From CBFGWV01 sp965652545 (lineage in GTDB: Bacteria > Pseudomonadota > Gammaproteobacteria > Competibacterales > Competibacteraceae), in the NCBI GenBank assembly GCA_965652545.1, contig CBFGWV010000026.1, positions 1 to 31,434 of the forward strand: a stretch of 31,434 bases of DNA, read 5' to 3'. The notes beneath the pieces are model-generated. The model had not been told where the DNA came from. It did no database searches and saw only the letters and a list, made by a program, of their open reading frames with translations. Positions 7,784 through 15,317 of this stretch are shown in pieces. Numbering within the stretch: the first letter of the stretch is position 1; each line of letters starts with the position of its first letter. The position numbers and the translations under genes were made by a program.

Positions 7784-7812
7784 AACATACCAACCAGTTG
7801 GTATGGTAACAA
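7784..7812 (-). promoter_or_regulatory. promoter of the tetR-VOC operon
   Basis: On the minus strand TTGTTA (7812-7807) and TATGTT (7789-7784) are separated by exactly 17 bp, each matching the sigma-70 consensus at 4 of 6 positions. The spacer is almost entirely the TetR palindrome. Confidence 0.7.
7786..7805. promoter_or_regulatory. TetR operator palindrome
   Basis: CATACCAAC-CA-GTTGGTATG is a perfect 9+2+9 inverted repeat, typical of TetR family operators. It lies 26 bp upstream of the tetR start codon and covers the -35/-10 spacer, so binding would block RNA polymerase. It could also affect the alpha/beta hydrolase gene that starts at 7920 in the other direction. Confidence 0.88.
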
Positions 7813-7919
7813 TCCGTCGTTTGGTAGAGGGAGGGGCATCGTCCGTTGGGGCGAGCGGTGGACGGTCGTGATCGGAGCGCTCTAAGCTTCCGTGATCCCG
7901 GTCCCGGATAGTCCCGACG

Positions 7920-8624
7920 ATGAGCGAATCACCCGTGTTGTTGTTGCATGGCGCCTTGGGTGCCCGCGATCAGTTCGAAGCCATCGCGCAGGCGCTGGCG
8001 CCGCATGTGACGGTGCATACACTGGATTTCGAAGGCCACGGCCGAGCGGCATACGCTGGTCGGGTATTCCGTACCGCGACGTTTGCCGCCAACGTGCTGG
8101 ACTATCTGGATGCGCACGGCTTGGACACGGTGGACATCGTCGGTTACAGCATGGGCGGGTACGTGGGTTTGTACCTGGCGCGGTTCCACCCCCAGCGCGT
8201 CAGGCGGCTATTCACCCTGGGGACAAAGCTCGCCTGGTCACCAGCGTTTGCCGCCGGTGAGGTACGAATGCTCGATGCCGACCGGATCAGCGCGAAAGTG
8301 CCGGCCTTCGCCGAGACCCTGGCGCTGCGGCACAGCGCCTATGGCTGGTGCAATGTGCTGGCCGCGACGGCCGAGATGATGCTGGCCCTGGGGCAGGCGC
8401 CGGACATCTGCTTCGACGATCTCAAGTCCATCGCCTGCCCCGTGCGGATCGCCGTCGGCGACCGCGACCACATGGTCACGCTCGACGAATGCAGCGAAGC
8501 GCATCGCATGCTGCCCCAGGGAGAGCTCCAGGTGCTGCCGGCCACACCGCACCCGCTGGAGAAGGTTTCCTCCGGTCGTCTGGTCGCGGCTGTGATGGAC
8601 TTTCTCGGTGTCGCACCGGGGTAG
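7920..8624 (+). CDS. alpha/beta fold hydrolase
   Basis: A 234-residue alpha/beta hydrolase. An oxyanion HG motif (LLLHGALG, 8-13) is followed by the nucleophile elbow GYSMGG (S77), an acid in GDRDHM (D181 or D183) and a late histidine (PATPHPLEKV, H211). The size and VGYSMGGYVGLYLA context resemble small esterases and MenH/BioH-like enzymes. The ATG at 7920 has only a weak GGATAG-like ribosome binding site. It is divergent from the tetR-VOC operon and converges with the HSL-type esterase, with only 9 bp between stops. Substrate unknown. Confidence 0.87.
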   Translation: MSESPVLLLHGALGARDQFEAIAQALAPHVTVHTLDFEGHGRAAYAGRVFRTATFAANVLDYLDAHGLDTVDIVGYSMGGYVGLYLARFHPQRVRRLFTLGTKLAWSPAFAAGEVRMLDADRISAKVPAFAETLALRHSAYGWCNVLAATAEMMLALGQAPDICFDDLKSIACPVRIAVGDRDHMVTLDECSEAHRMLPQGELQVLPATPHPLEKVSSGRLVAAVMDFLGVAPG

Positions 8625-8633
8625 GGGCGCACC

Positions 8634-9506
8634 TCACGGCTGCTGGTCGATCAGCCTCGCCTTCATCCATGCGGCGGCCTCGTCCAGCTGCGCATTCACC
8701 CAGGCCTCCCCGCCTGCCCGCTTCAGAAAGCTGTGCTCCGCCCCGGGGATGCGGACGAGCGTCGGCCGCCCACCCGAGCGCTCGATGGCCTCGGCCAGGC
8801 GGAGGGAGTCATCCAGCACCGGGTCGTGCTCGCCGACCATGATGAACGCTGGCGGCGTAACCGTGTTCCGCGGGTGCAAGGGGTTGAACGCGGGCGTGGC
8901 GATGAGCTGGTCGTAGTCGCCCAGACGGCCATACATGATGCGTAAGGTCGGCCCGTCCATACCGGACTCGGGCGTACCCAGGCGGCGAATGCTGGGGCTG
9001 TCGGTCAGGCCGTAGGCGCCATAGAACAGCACAAGCCCCGTTACCTGCGCACGAAGGCTTGGCGGCAGTGCATGCAGTCCCCACAGGGCGACGCAGGCGC
9101 CGGCACTGTCGCCGGCCAGGATCAGCCGCGTGCGCGGCCCGGCGGATGCCATCGCATTGGCCACTGCGGCGACGGCGTCGTGCGCTTGCGCGGGGAAGCG
9201 GTGCTCGGGCGCCAGGCGATACCGCGCGGACAGCACCGGCAGCCCACTGCGTTGGGCCAGCCAGGCCGTGGTTCCGCGATGGGAGTCGGGGCTGCCGGCG
9301 ACGAAGCCGCCACCGTGGAAATACACGATCAACGCCTCGGCGGACGGTTTGGGCGGTGTGAACAACAAGCCACCACGAAAACCATCCGCCGCGGGCAGCG
9401 TGGTGACGACGACCTCGGGAGGAGGGGGGCCGGCGGTGTCCGCCGCGTCCTGCGCATGGTGGGCACGCAGTTGTTCGGGGGGTGAATACGCCCAGGATAC
9501 CGACAT
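8634..9506 (-). CDS. alpha/beta hydrolase, hormone-sensitive-lipase-like esterase
   Basis: A 290-residue esterase of the alpha/beta hydrolase-3 (HSL, bacterial family IV) group. The HGGGF motif (64-68) of the oxyanion hole is followed by RLAPEHRFPAQAHDA, the nucleophile elbow GDSAGA (S134), the acid in GEHDPVLDDS (D228) and the histidine in PGAEHSFL (H258). It has no signal peptide, so it is cytoplasmic. The start at 9506 has AAGGGG nine bases upstream; the ATG six bases earlier is too near that site. It is divergent from the GlxA-type regulator, 112 bp apart. These enzymes hydrolyse short acyl esters; the natural substrate is unknown. Confidence 0.92.
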   Translation of the reverse strand: MSVSWAYSPPEQLRAHHAQDAADTAGPPPPEVVVTTLPAADGFRGGLLFTPPKPSAEALIVYFHGGGFVAGSPDSHRGTTAWLAQRSGLPVLSARYRLAPEHRFPAQAHDAVAAVANAMASAGPRTRLILAGDSAGACVALWGLHALPPSLRAQVTGLVLFYGAYGLTDSPSIRRLGTPESGMDGPTLRIMYGRLGDYDQLIATPAFNPLHPRNTVTPPAFIMVGEHDPVLDDSLRLAEAIERSGGRPTLVRIPGAEHSFLKRAGGEAWVNAQLDEAAAWMKARLIDQQP

Positions 9507-9618
9507 GCCCATCCACCCCTTGTTATGTGCCCAGCACCCCATCGTGCCCAATCTTGCGGCGGGGGGAAACGGTGCCACAATCAACGTTCCTGGGCTAGCC
9601 GTGTCGGTGTTCGATTCG

Positions 9619-10632
9619 ATGAACAAGTTCGCGCACCGTTTCCAAACCGTGGCGCCGCAGAAACCGCCTGTGACCTATGCGATTCTGCTGTTTCCCGGTT
9701 TTCCCATGATGGCGTTCAGTTCCATCGTGGAGCCATTGCGCGCGGCGAATCTCATTCAGGGTGCACCATGCTATTCCTGGACCATCGTCGGGCGCAGTGC
9801 GGTGCCGATCAAATCGTCCAACGGCGTGCTCGTGGAGCCCGAACACACGGTTCATCATCACTTTGCAGCCGATCGTGTGGTGGTGTGCTCGGGCGGTGAT
9901 GCCGATGCCATCGACGCCGATGACGCCATGGTCTGGATTCGCCAAATGCTGCGCAGTGGCGCGCATCTGGGTGCGGTGGCGGATGCCGCGTTCTTCCTCG
10001 CCCGGGGAGGATTTCTCGATGGGTACGCTTGCACGTTGCACTGGACCAGTCAGCCGGCCTTCAGCGAGTTGTTCCCACACATCGAATTGCGGCGCGACCT
10101 GTACGTGCTGGATCGCAAACGCTTCACCTCGGCCGGTGGCGTGGCGAGTTTCGACATGATGCTGGCGCTGATCGCCCAGGATCATGACGCCCATCTGGCT
10201 GCCGCGGTGGCCGAATGGTTCATGCACAGCCCGCTTCGTGCCGAGGTGGACCGGCGACTCATGCCCATTCGCTTGCGCACCGGCATCCAGGATGCACTGG
10301 TGCTGGATGCGGTCGCGGTGATGGAAGAGGTGGTCGAGCATCGCTTGACGATGACCGACCTGGCCGAGCGGCTGGCCGTATCGTTGGATAAGCTCGAGCG
10401 GGCGTTCCACACGGCCACCGGGATGACGCCACTGGCTTACTACCGACAGCTTCGGCTACGACGAGCGCACGATATGTTGATTCACTGCAACCTGCCGATT
10501 CGCGAAGTGGCCTTGGCCTGTGGGTACGACAGTCTGGCAAGCTTCGGCAGGGCGTTTCGTGAGGCGTATGGAAAGGCGCCACGTGATACGCGCAAGCGGT
10601 TGGCGGGCGATAAGGACGATTCCGCGAACTAG
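9619..10632 (+). CDS. GlxA family AraC-type transcriptional regulator
   Basis: A 337-residue regulator. Residues about 15-200 form a DJ-1/PfpI-like domain (VTYAILLFPGFPMMAFSSIVEPLRAAN, VVVCSGGDADA, HLGAVADAAFFLARGGFLDG). The usual nucleophilic cysteine of the family is absent (VADAA), so the domain senses rather than catalyses. Residues about 220-325 form the AraC double HTH (MTDLAERLAVSLDKLERAFHTATG, IREVALACGYDSLASFGRAFREAYGKAPRDTRK). GbdR, CdhR and ArgR of Pseudomonas share this architecture and activate betaine, carnitine and arginine catabolism. ATG 9619 is chosen by family alignment; a GTG at 9601 is possible and neither has a good ribosome binding site. The first copy of the repeated operator begins 14 bp after its stop, making it the best candidate activator of the downstream regulon. 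Confidence 0.9.
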   Translation: MNKFAHRFQTVAPQKPPVTYAILLFPGFPMMAFSSIVEPLRAANLIQGAPCYSWTIVGRSAVPIKSSNGVLVEPEHTVHHHFAADRVVVCSGGDADAIDADDAMVWIRQMLRSGAHLGAVADAAFFLARGGFLDGYACTLHWTSQPAFSELFPHIELRRDLYVLDRKRFTSAGGVASFDMMLALIAQDHDAHLAAAVAEWFMHSPLRAEVDRRLMPIRLRTGIQDALVLDAVAVMEEVVEHRLTMTDLAERLAVSLDKLERAFHTATGMTPLAYYRQLRLRRAHDMLIHCNLPIREVALACGYDSLASFGRAFREAYGKAPRDTRKRLAGDKDDSAN

Positions 10633-10645
10633 TTCAGTGGCGGAC

Positions 10646-10709
10646 TGCGGAAAGCGGCATAGTTGCAGCGGATTCGTGGATGCTGGCGTTGCCGGTGGTA
10701 AGTCATACT
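10646..10709 (+). promoter_or_regulatory. shared operator-promoter, copy 1 (upstream of the LuxR-type gene)
   Basis: The 37-bp element at 10646-10682 aligns without gaps to 11457-11493 and 18219-18255. In all three, TGCGGA is at positions 1-6, GCATA at 12-16, GCGG at 23-26, TT at 28-29 and GGA at 33-35; 24 of 37 positions are invariant. The two GCGG cores are 21 bp apart. Exactly 21 bp after the element comes CATACT (10704-10709), a -10-like box, with no good -35 box. This is the layout of an AraC-type activator bound next to the -35 region. Confidence 0.78.
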
Positions 10710-10800
10710 CGACCGACATGATAGTGCTCATGTCCACGAGAAAGTGTCCCGTTCAGAGAAGAGGTCATCTTCCGTTCGACCCGGGGCAGGAGACATCGCC

Positions 10801-11418
10801 ATGTATAGAGTCTTGGTCGCTGGCTTTTCCAGCCATGCCTGCATGCATCTGGGACATTCGATTCCGGACAATATGGATGGTTTTTCCGTCCGCTACGTTG
10901 CTGATCTCGATCAGGCCGATGCAGTTCTCAAAACGGGTCTGCATTATCGCCTTCTCATTGTTTCGTTGGATTCCAAAGACCTGCAGTCATTGGCTGCCTT
11001 GCAGCGGCTGCGAAAAAAATACATCGATCTCACCATGTTCGCTCTAGTCGATCCCGAGACCGATATGGCAGGGGCGCTGTCCACTATCGGAGATCTCTTG
11101 CGCAATATCATGGCCGCTAAGCACGCGCCGCATGACTCACCGCCCGAATCGCAATACAAAAGGGTCTCAGGATTTTCGCCAGAGGTTGATGTTGATCATT
11201 TGACGCCGCGGCAGCGAACGGTGCTTGGGTTTATGACAGAAGGCCGGTCCAATAAAGAAATCGGTCGTAAGATGAATATCACGGAAAGCACGGTCAAGGC
11301 GCATTGCATGGCCATCTTTCGCATATTGGGCGTCTCGAGCAGAACGCAGGCGGTACTCGTGGCCAGGCCGCTCGATAAGCCTAGGGCTTCTACATCGTCT
11401 GGTCGTCTCGGCGCATAG
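10801..11418 (+). CDS. LuxR family regulator with a degenerate receiver-like N-terminus
   Basis: A 205-residue protein. Residues about 133-190 form a typical LuxR/GerE helix-turn-helix (LTPRQRTVLGFMTEGRSNKEIGRKMNITESTVKAHCMAIFRILG). The N-terminal 110 residues have response-regulator-like strand-helix spacing (YRVLVAGFS, YRLLIVSLDSKDLQSLAALQRLRKKY), but Ser55 occupies the place of the phosphorylated aspartate and the acidic pair is missing. It is therefore unlikely to be phosphorylated by a histidine kinase, and none is nearby. GGAG lies ten bases before the chosen ATG. It sits downstream of operator copy 1, suggesting it belongs to the same regulon and may act as a second-tier regulator. Its codons look somewhat less GC-rich than those of its neighbours. 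Confidence 0.85.
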   Translation: MYRVLVAGFSSHACMHLGHSIPDNMDGFSVRYVADLDQADAVLKTGLHYRLLIVSLDSKDLQSLAALQRLRKKYIDLTMFALVDPETDMAGALSTIGDLLRNIMAAKHAPHDSPPESQYKRVSGFSPEVDVDHLTPRQRTVLGFMTEGRSNKEIGRKMNITESTVKAHCMAIFRILGVSSRTQAVLVARPLDKPRASTSSGRLGA

Positions 11419-11456
11419 TGGCCAAGAGCACGTCATTTATGGCGGCCGGGGCCGCG

Positions 11457-11520
11457 TGCGGATTTCGGCATACTCGGCGCGGTTTCCGGGACGTTCGCGG
11501 CACGCGGTGCCAAGCATAAT
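11457..11520 (+). promoter_or_regulatory. shared operator-promoter, copy 2 (upstream of the M24-ABC operon)
   Basis: The element at 11457-11493 carries the same 24 invariant positions as copies 1 and 3. CATAAT (11515-11520), the best -10 match of the three, begins exactly 21 bp after it. The inferred start near 11527 leaves a 24-nt leader, with GGGAG eight bases before the M24 start codon. Confidence 0.8.
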
Positions 11521-11550
11521 CGCTGCTCAAAGCACTCGGGAGTCTGACGG

Positions 11551-12855
11551 ATGAGTATCGTGAAGCCCTATGCGGGCGCGGTGGACGATGTCGATTTCAA
11601 CGACCGCATGCGCCACCCCCTGGCCGCGGATGCCAGCGGCGGCATGTGGTTGTCGGACACCGAGCCGGCTTTCATCGACACGGTCGTGTTGCGACGGCAG
11701 CGACTGGCGCGTCTGCGCGAGTGGATGACCGCCAACGACTATGGCGCGGTGGTGTTGTTCGACCCGTACAATCAGCGCTACGCCACCGGCTCGCGCAATA
11801 TGTTCGGTTATTTTCTGCGCAACTCGACCCGCTACTTCTTCATTCCGGTCCAGGGCCCGATCATCCTGTTCGAGTACCCGCAGAGCTATCACGTCTCGCT
11901 GGTGCTGGAGACCGTGGACGAGGCGCGCCCCTCGAAGCTGGTCTGGTCCTCGGTCTCCGGTCGCGATGACGAGTCGGCGACGGCCTTTGCCGGAGAGATC
12001 GCCGACCTGCTGCGCACCCACGGTGGCGGGTCGGTAAAGCTGGGGCTCGACCGCTGCAGCCACCTGCACGCGCTGGCCTTGCAGGCCCAGGGCTGCATGG
12101 TCACCGATTGCCAGGCGGAGATCCTGGCGGTGCGGGCGACAAAGACACCCGAGGAGATCCGTTGCCTGCAAGCCAGCCTGGTGGGGGCTGAGTCCGCGGT
12201 CGCCGCGGTGCAGGCGGCGATCAAACCCGGGGTGTCGGAGAACGAGTTGTTCGCCACCATGTACCACGAGGTGATCCGCCTGGGCGGGGAGTTCATCGAG
12301 ACCCGTCTGCTGAGCTCCGGCCAGCGCACCAACCCCTGGTTCAACGAGGCCAGCGGCCGCCGGCTGCGGCCGGGCGAACTGGTCGCGCTGGATACCGACA
12401 CCATCGGTTGTTACGGCTACTTTTCGGACTTCTCGCGCACCTTCCACTGTGGCCCGGGAAAGCCGACGGCGTATCAGAAGATGCTGTACCAGATGGCCTA
12501 CGACCAGATCCAGCACAACATCGACACCATTGCGCCGGGGGTGGCGTTCCGCGAGATCGCCGAGAAGGCCTGGGCCATCCCTGAGCGCTTCGTCGAACAG
12601 CGCTACACCTCTGTGATGCACGGTGTCGGCATGCACGGCGAGACGCCGTTCATCGCCCATGCGATGGACTTCGCCACCTACGGCCGCAACGGCCACCTGG
12701 TGCCCGGCATGGTCGTGAGCGTCGAGAGCTACATTGGCGAGAAGGGCGGACGCGAGGGCGTCAAGCTCGAGGAGGAGGTTCTCGTCACCGAGAACGGTCC
12801 AGTCTGCCTGTCGCGTTACCCGTTTGAAGACAGTCTTCTCACCACACAGGTCTGA
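11551..12855 (+). CDS. M24 metallopeptidase-fold hydrolase, DddP-like
   Basis: A 434-residue pita-bread (M24) protein. Residues about 45-195 are a creatinase/prolidase N-terminal domain (LFDPYNQRYATGSRNM), and 200-430 the catalytic domain. The dimetal ligands are all present: D281 and D283 (ALDTDTIGCYGY), D293 (FSDFSR), H357 (MHGVGMHGE), E392 (SVESYIG) and E407 (KLEEEV). From memory, these and Tyr352 match the ligands and Tyr366 of the DMSP lyase DddP at a constant offset of 14, and GGEFIETRLLSSGQRTNPWF is also DddP-like. The position of DddP's proposed catalytic base Asp377 is Gly363 here, so plain DMSP-lyase activity is doubtful. Other relatives are creatinase and ectoine hydrolase (DoeA/EutD). 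It is the first gene of an operon with a cysteine hydrolase and an OpuC-type importer, so a small quaternary-amine or sulfonium substrate is likely. Confidence 0.85.
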   Translation: MSIVKPYAGAVDDVDFNDRMRHPLAADASGGMWLSDTEPAFIDTVVLRRQRLARLREWMTANDYGAVVLFDPYNQRYATGSRNMFGYFLRNSTRYFFIPVQGPIILFEYPQSYHVSLVLETVDEARPSKLVWSSVSGRDDESATAFAGEIADLLRTHGGGSVKLGLDRCSHLHALALQAQGCMVTDCQAEILAVRATKTPEEIRCLQASLVGAESAVAAVQAAIKPGVSENELFATMYHEVIRLGGEFIETRLLSSGQRTNPWFNEASGRRLRPGELVALDTDTIGCYGYFSDFSRTFHCGPGKPTAYQKMLYQMAYDQIQHNIDTIAPGVAFREIAEKAWAIPERFVEQRYTSVMHGVGMHGETPFIAHAMDFATYGRNGHLVPGMVVSVESYIGEKGGREGVKLEEEVLVTENGPVCLSRYPFEDSLLTTQV

Positions 12856-12856
12856 T

Positions 12857-13540
12857 ATGAAACAACCGCTGTCGTTGGCGGCCGGAACGGCCGGTCTGCT
12901 GGTCATCGATTTGCAGGAAGAACAACGCCGCGACGAGCGCTATCTCGTCGAAGGCTTCGATTCAATGCTCGACAACGTCTGGCGCTTGCAGCAGACCGCC
13001 CGCACGGCAGCCGCGCCAGTGATCCACTCGCTCTATGTGTTGGACTTCGCCACCGCACCGCCGCGCCGGTTCCATCCGATGCAGGAGGACGGCCAGTCGA
13101 CCTTCAGCGACAGCCGTCACCCCTGGACGGCGGTGTGCCCGGAAGTGGCTCCGGCGCCAGGCGAGCTGACCATCATCAAGGACGACGCCAGTGTATTCTC
13201 CAACCCGACCGCCGAGCACCAGATCCGCGCGCTGGGGGTGGAGTGGTTGATGATCACCGGTGTGTGGACCGAAGCCTGCGTGGCCTTGACCGTGCGAGAT
13301 GCGATGGCCTGTGGGTTTCGCGTCATGTTGGTCAAGGACGCCTGCGCCAGTGGAACGGTCGCCATGCATCAGACGGCGGTGCTCAACCTCGCCAACCGGC
13401 TGTATGGCGGTGCGGTCACGGACACCGACGGGGCGTGCCGGCTGCTCGCCGGTGAGACGGTCCAGGTCTGGGTCACGCAGCGCCCGGTGCCGCTGCGCTT
13501 CGGCTACGAGAATGCGGCCGACTTGTACGCCGGTCTGTGA
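12857..13540 (+). CDS. cysteine hydrolase family (isochorismatase-like) protein
   Basis: A 227-residue isochorismatase-fold hydrolase with the Asp-Lys-Cys triad: D18 (LLVIDLQEEQ), K108 (IIKDDASVFSN) and C141 (ITGVWTEACVALTVRDAM). Family members include N-carbamoylsarcosine amidohydrolase, nicotinamidase and other amidases; those that hydrolyse C-N bonds carry this Cys. The ATG begins one base after the M24 stop (TGATATG), so the two are translationally coupled. An M24 hydrolase followed by a cysteine amidase recalls the creatinase-carbamoylsarcosine amidase pair of creatine breakdown, but the M24 protein here is closer to DddP than to creatinase. The exact substrate is unknown. Confidence 0.9.
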   Translation: MKQPLSLAAGTAGLLVIDLQEEQRRDERYLVEGFDSMLDNVWRLQQTARTAAAPVIHSLYVLDFATAPPRRFHPMQEDGQSTFSDSRHPWTAVCPEVAPAPGELTIIKDDASVFSNPTAEHQIRALGVEWLMITGVWTEACVALTVRDAMACGFRVMLVKDACASGTVAMHQTAVLNLANRLYGGAVTDTDGACRLLAGETVQVWVTQRPVPLRFGYENAADLYAGL

Positions 13541-14202
13541 TGGACACGCTGCTGTTCATCCGCGATAACCTCGGCGTCCTCCAGAACCGGGCGATCGAGC
13601 ACATCGCGATCGTCGTCGTGGCGGTGAGTATCGCAGTGCTCACCGCCGTGCCGATCGGGATCGCCATCACCCAATCCAAGCGCGCCGCCGGTGCCGTGCT
13701 GTATCTGGCCTCGATGATGATCACCGTGCCGTCGATCGCCTTGTTCGGCCTGATGATTCCGCTGCTCTCGCCGTTCGGGCACGGCATCGGCTACGTGCCG
13801 GCGGTGATTGCCATCATTCTGTACTCGCAGTTGCCGATCATCCGTAACACTTACACGGCCATCGCGAACATCGATCCGGCTCTGCGCGAGGCCGCCGTCG
13901 GCATGGGGATGAGCCCCTTCCAGCGGCTGCGCGAGGTGGAGATTCCCCTGGCGGTGCCGGTGATCATGGCGGGCATCCGCACCGCCGTGGTCATGAACAT
14001 CGGCGTGACCGCCATCGCCGCCTACATCGGCGCCGGGGGGCTGGGCGCGTTCATCTCCCGCGGCATCAGCCAGTCGGATCCGCGCCAGTTGATCACCGGC
14101 GCCCTGGCGGTCTCACTGCTCGCGATAACGGCCGATCTGCTGCTCGCCCTGGTGCAGCGGGGGCTGACCTCCAAGGGCTTGAACCCGCGGGGGGCGTCAT
14201 GA
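13540..14202 (+). CDS. ABC transporter permease, glycine betaine/choline (OpuC/ProW) type
   Basis: A 220-residue inner-membrane permease with about five or six helices (IEHIAIVVVAVSIAVLTAVPIGIAI, YLASMMITVPSIALFGLMIPLL, YVPAVIAIILYS). The cytoplasmic EAA loop reads EAAVGMGMSPFQRLREVEIPLAVPVIMAG, which contacts the ATPase. The short form without substrate-binding domain matches OpuBB/OpuCB and YehW/Y proteins. The ATG overlaps the preceding stop by one base; a GTG directly before it is an alternative start. It is the first of two different permeases flanking the ATPase gene, as in OpuC-like systems that form heterodimeric channels. Confidence 0.93.
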   Translation: MDTLLFIRDNLGVLQNRAIEHIAIVVVAVSIAVLTAVPIGIAITQSKRAAGAVLYLASMMITVPSIALFGLMIPLLSPFGHGIGYVPAVIAIILYSQLPIIRNTYTAIANIDPALREAAVGMGMSPFQRLREVEIPLAVPVIMAGIRTAVVMNIGVTAIAAYIGAGGLGAFISRGISQSDPRQLITGALAVSLLAITADLLLALVQRGLTSKGLNPRGAS

Positions 14203-15317
14203 TCCGGCTTGATCGACTCACCAAGGTGTTCGAGTCGCCGGCCGGCCCGGTCACGGCCACCGATCGGGTCAGCTTCGAGGTGCCCGAGGGTGAGGTCTGC
14301 GTGCTGCTCGGCCCCTCGGGCTGCGGCAAGACGACCACGATGAAGATGATCAACCGGCTGATCCAGCCCACCAGCGGCAAGATCTTCATCGACGGCCGCG
14401 ACACCGATGATATCGACCCGATCAAACTGCGCCGCTCCATCGGGTATGTGATCCAGCAGATCGGTCTGTTTCCCAACAAGACCGTCGCCGACAACATCTG
14501 TGTGGTGCCCGATCTGCTGGGCTGGGACCGCAAAAAGTCCCGTGCCCGTGCCGCGGAGCTGCTCGAGATGGTGGCGTTGGCGCCGGCGGTGTTCATGGGG
14601 CGTTATCCCGGCGAGCTCTCCGGTGGGCAGCAGCAGCGCATCGGCGTGATCCGTGCGTTGGCGGCCGACCCGCCGGTGATGCTGATGGACGAGCCTTTCG
14701 GCGCCATCGACCCGATCAACCGCGAGGTCATCCAGGATGAGTTTCTGCGGCTTCAGCGTGCGCTGCACAAGACCATCGTGTTCGTCTCCCACGACATCGA
14801 CGAGGCGGTGAAGATGGCCGACAAGATCGCCATCTTCAAGGACGGTCGGGTCGAGCAGTTCGGAACGCCGGAGCAGCTTCTGGCGACGCCCAGGACGCCG
14901 TTCGTCGAGGATTTCCTTGGGGCCGATCGCGCGCTGAAACGCCTGCGCCTGGTCAGCGTCGCCGACGCCATGCTTCGCGACTACCCGACCGTCCGCCGTG
15001 ATGAGCCCATCGCCAAGGCCCTCGCGGCGCTCGCCGCCGGCGGTCATCCGGCCGTGATCATGGTCGGGCCCAACGGCCGTCCGCGCGGGCTGATTCGTGC
15101 CGGGCTGGCCGACAGTGCGCAAGGGACGGTGGCCGACCACGCGGAGCCGGTTCGCGCGACCATGGCCGTGGGCGATGACCTGCGCCACGCGGTGGCGGCC
15201 ATGTTCGCCCACGACATGCCGTTGATGCCGTGTGTCGACGACGAGGGCATCTTGAAGGGGCTGCTGACGTACCGCGCCATCACCCGCAGCCTGGCGGCGC
15301 CGGAGGACGCGGCGTGA
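14199..15317 (+). CDS. ABC transporter ATP-binding protein with CBS domains, glycine betaine/proline type
   Basis: A 372-residue ATPase. Walker A GPSGCGKTT (38-46), Q-loop IQQIGLFP (85-92), signature LSGGQQQR (140-147), Walker B MLMDEP (161-166) and the H-loop H198 are all intact. After about residue 255, two degenerate CBS repeats (VSVADAMLRDYPTVRRDEPIAKALAAL, VRATMAVGDDLRHAVAAMF) form the regulatory domain that in OpuA/OpuC senses ionic strength or nucleotides. The start overlaps the first permease by four bases (ATGA), and the end overlaps the second permease by four (GTGA). It energises import of an osmolyte; specificity lies in the separate binding protein. Confidence 0.95.
   Translation: MIRLDRLTKVFESPAGPVTATDRVSFEVPEGEVCVLLGPSGCGKTTTMKMINRLIQPTSGKIFIDGRDTDDIDPIKLRRSIGYVIQQIGLFPNKTVADNICVVPDLLGWDRKKSRARAAELLEMVALAPAVFMGRYPGELSGGQQQRIGVIRALAADPPVMLMDEPFGAIDPINREVIQDEFLRLQRALHKTIVFVSHDIDEAVKMADKIAIFKDGRVEQFGTPEQLLATPRTPFVEDFLGADRALKRLRLVSVADAMLRDYPTVRRDEPIAKALAALAAGGHPAVIMVGPNGRPRGLIRAGLADSAQGTVADHAEPVRATMAVGDDLRHAVAAMFAHDMPLMPCVDDEGILKGLLTYRAITRSLAAPEDAA

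Noticed and set aside
10655..10670. GGCATAGTTGCA upstream of the LuxR gene (and near 18231) as a sigma-54 promoter
   Set aside because: The GG and GC dinucleotides are 7 or 14 bases apart, not the required 10, and no enhancer-binding regulator is nearby. The shared CATACT/CATAAT box downstream fits better.
11551..12855. Calling the M24 protein a true DMSP lyase (dddP) or creatinase
   Set aside because: The proposed catalytic Asp of DddP is Gly here, and the active-site region does not look like the creatinase HSFG segment. Only the fold and metal site are safe.
11527..12906. Long open frame antisense to the M24 gene
   Set aside because: It is a GC-rich shadow frame without a ribosome binding site or recognisable domains, lying over a gene with clear motifs.
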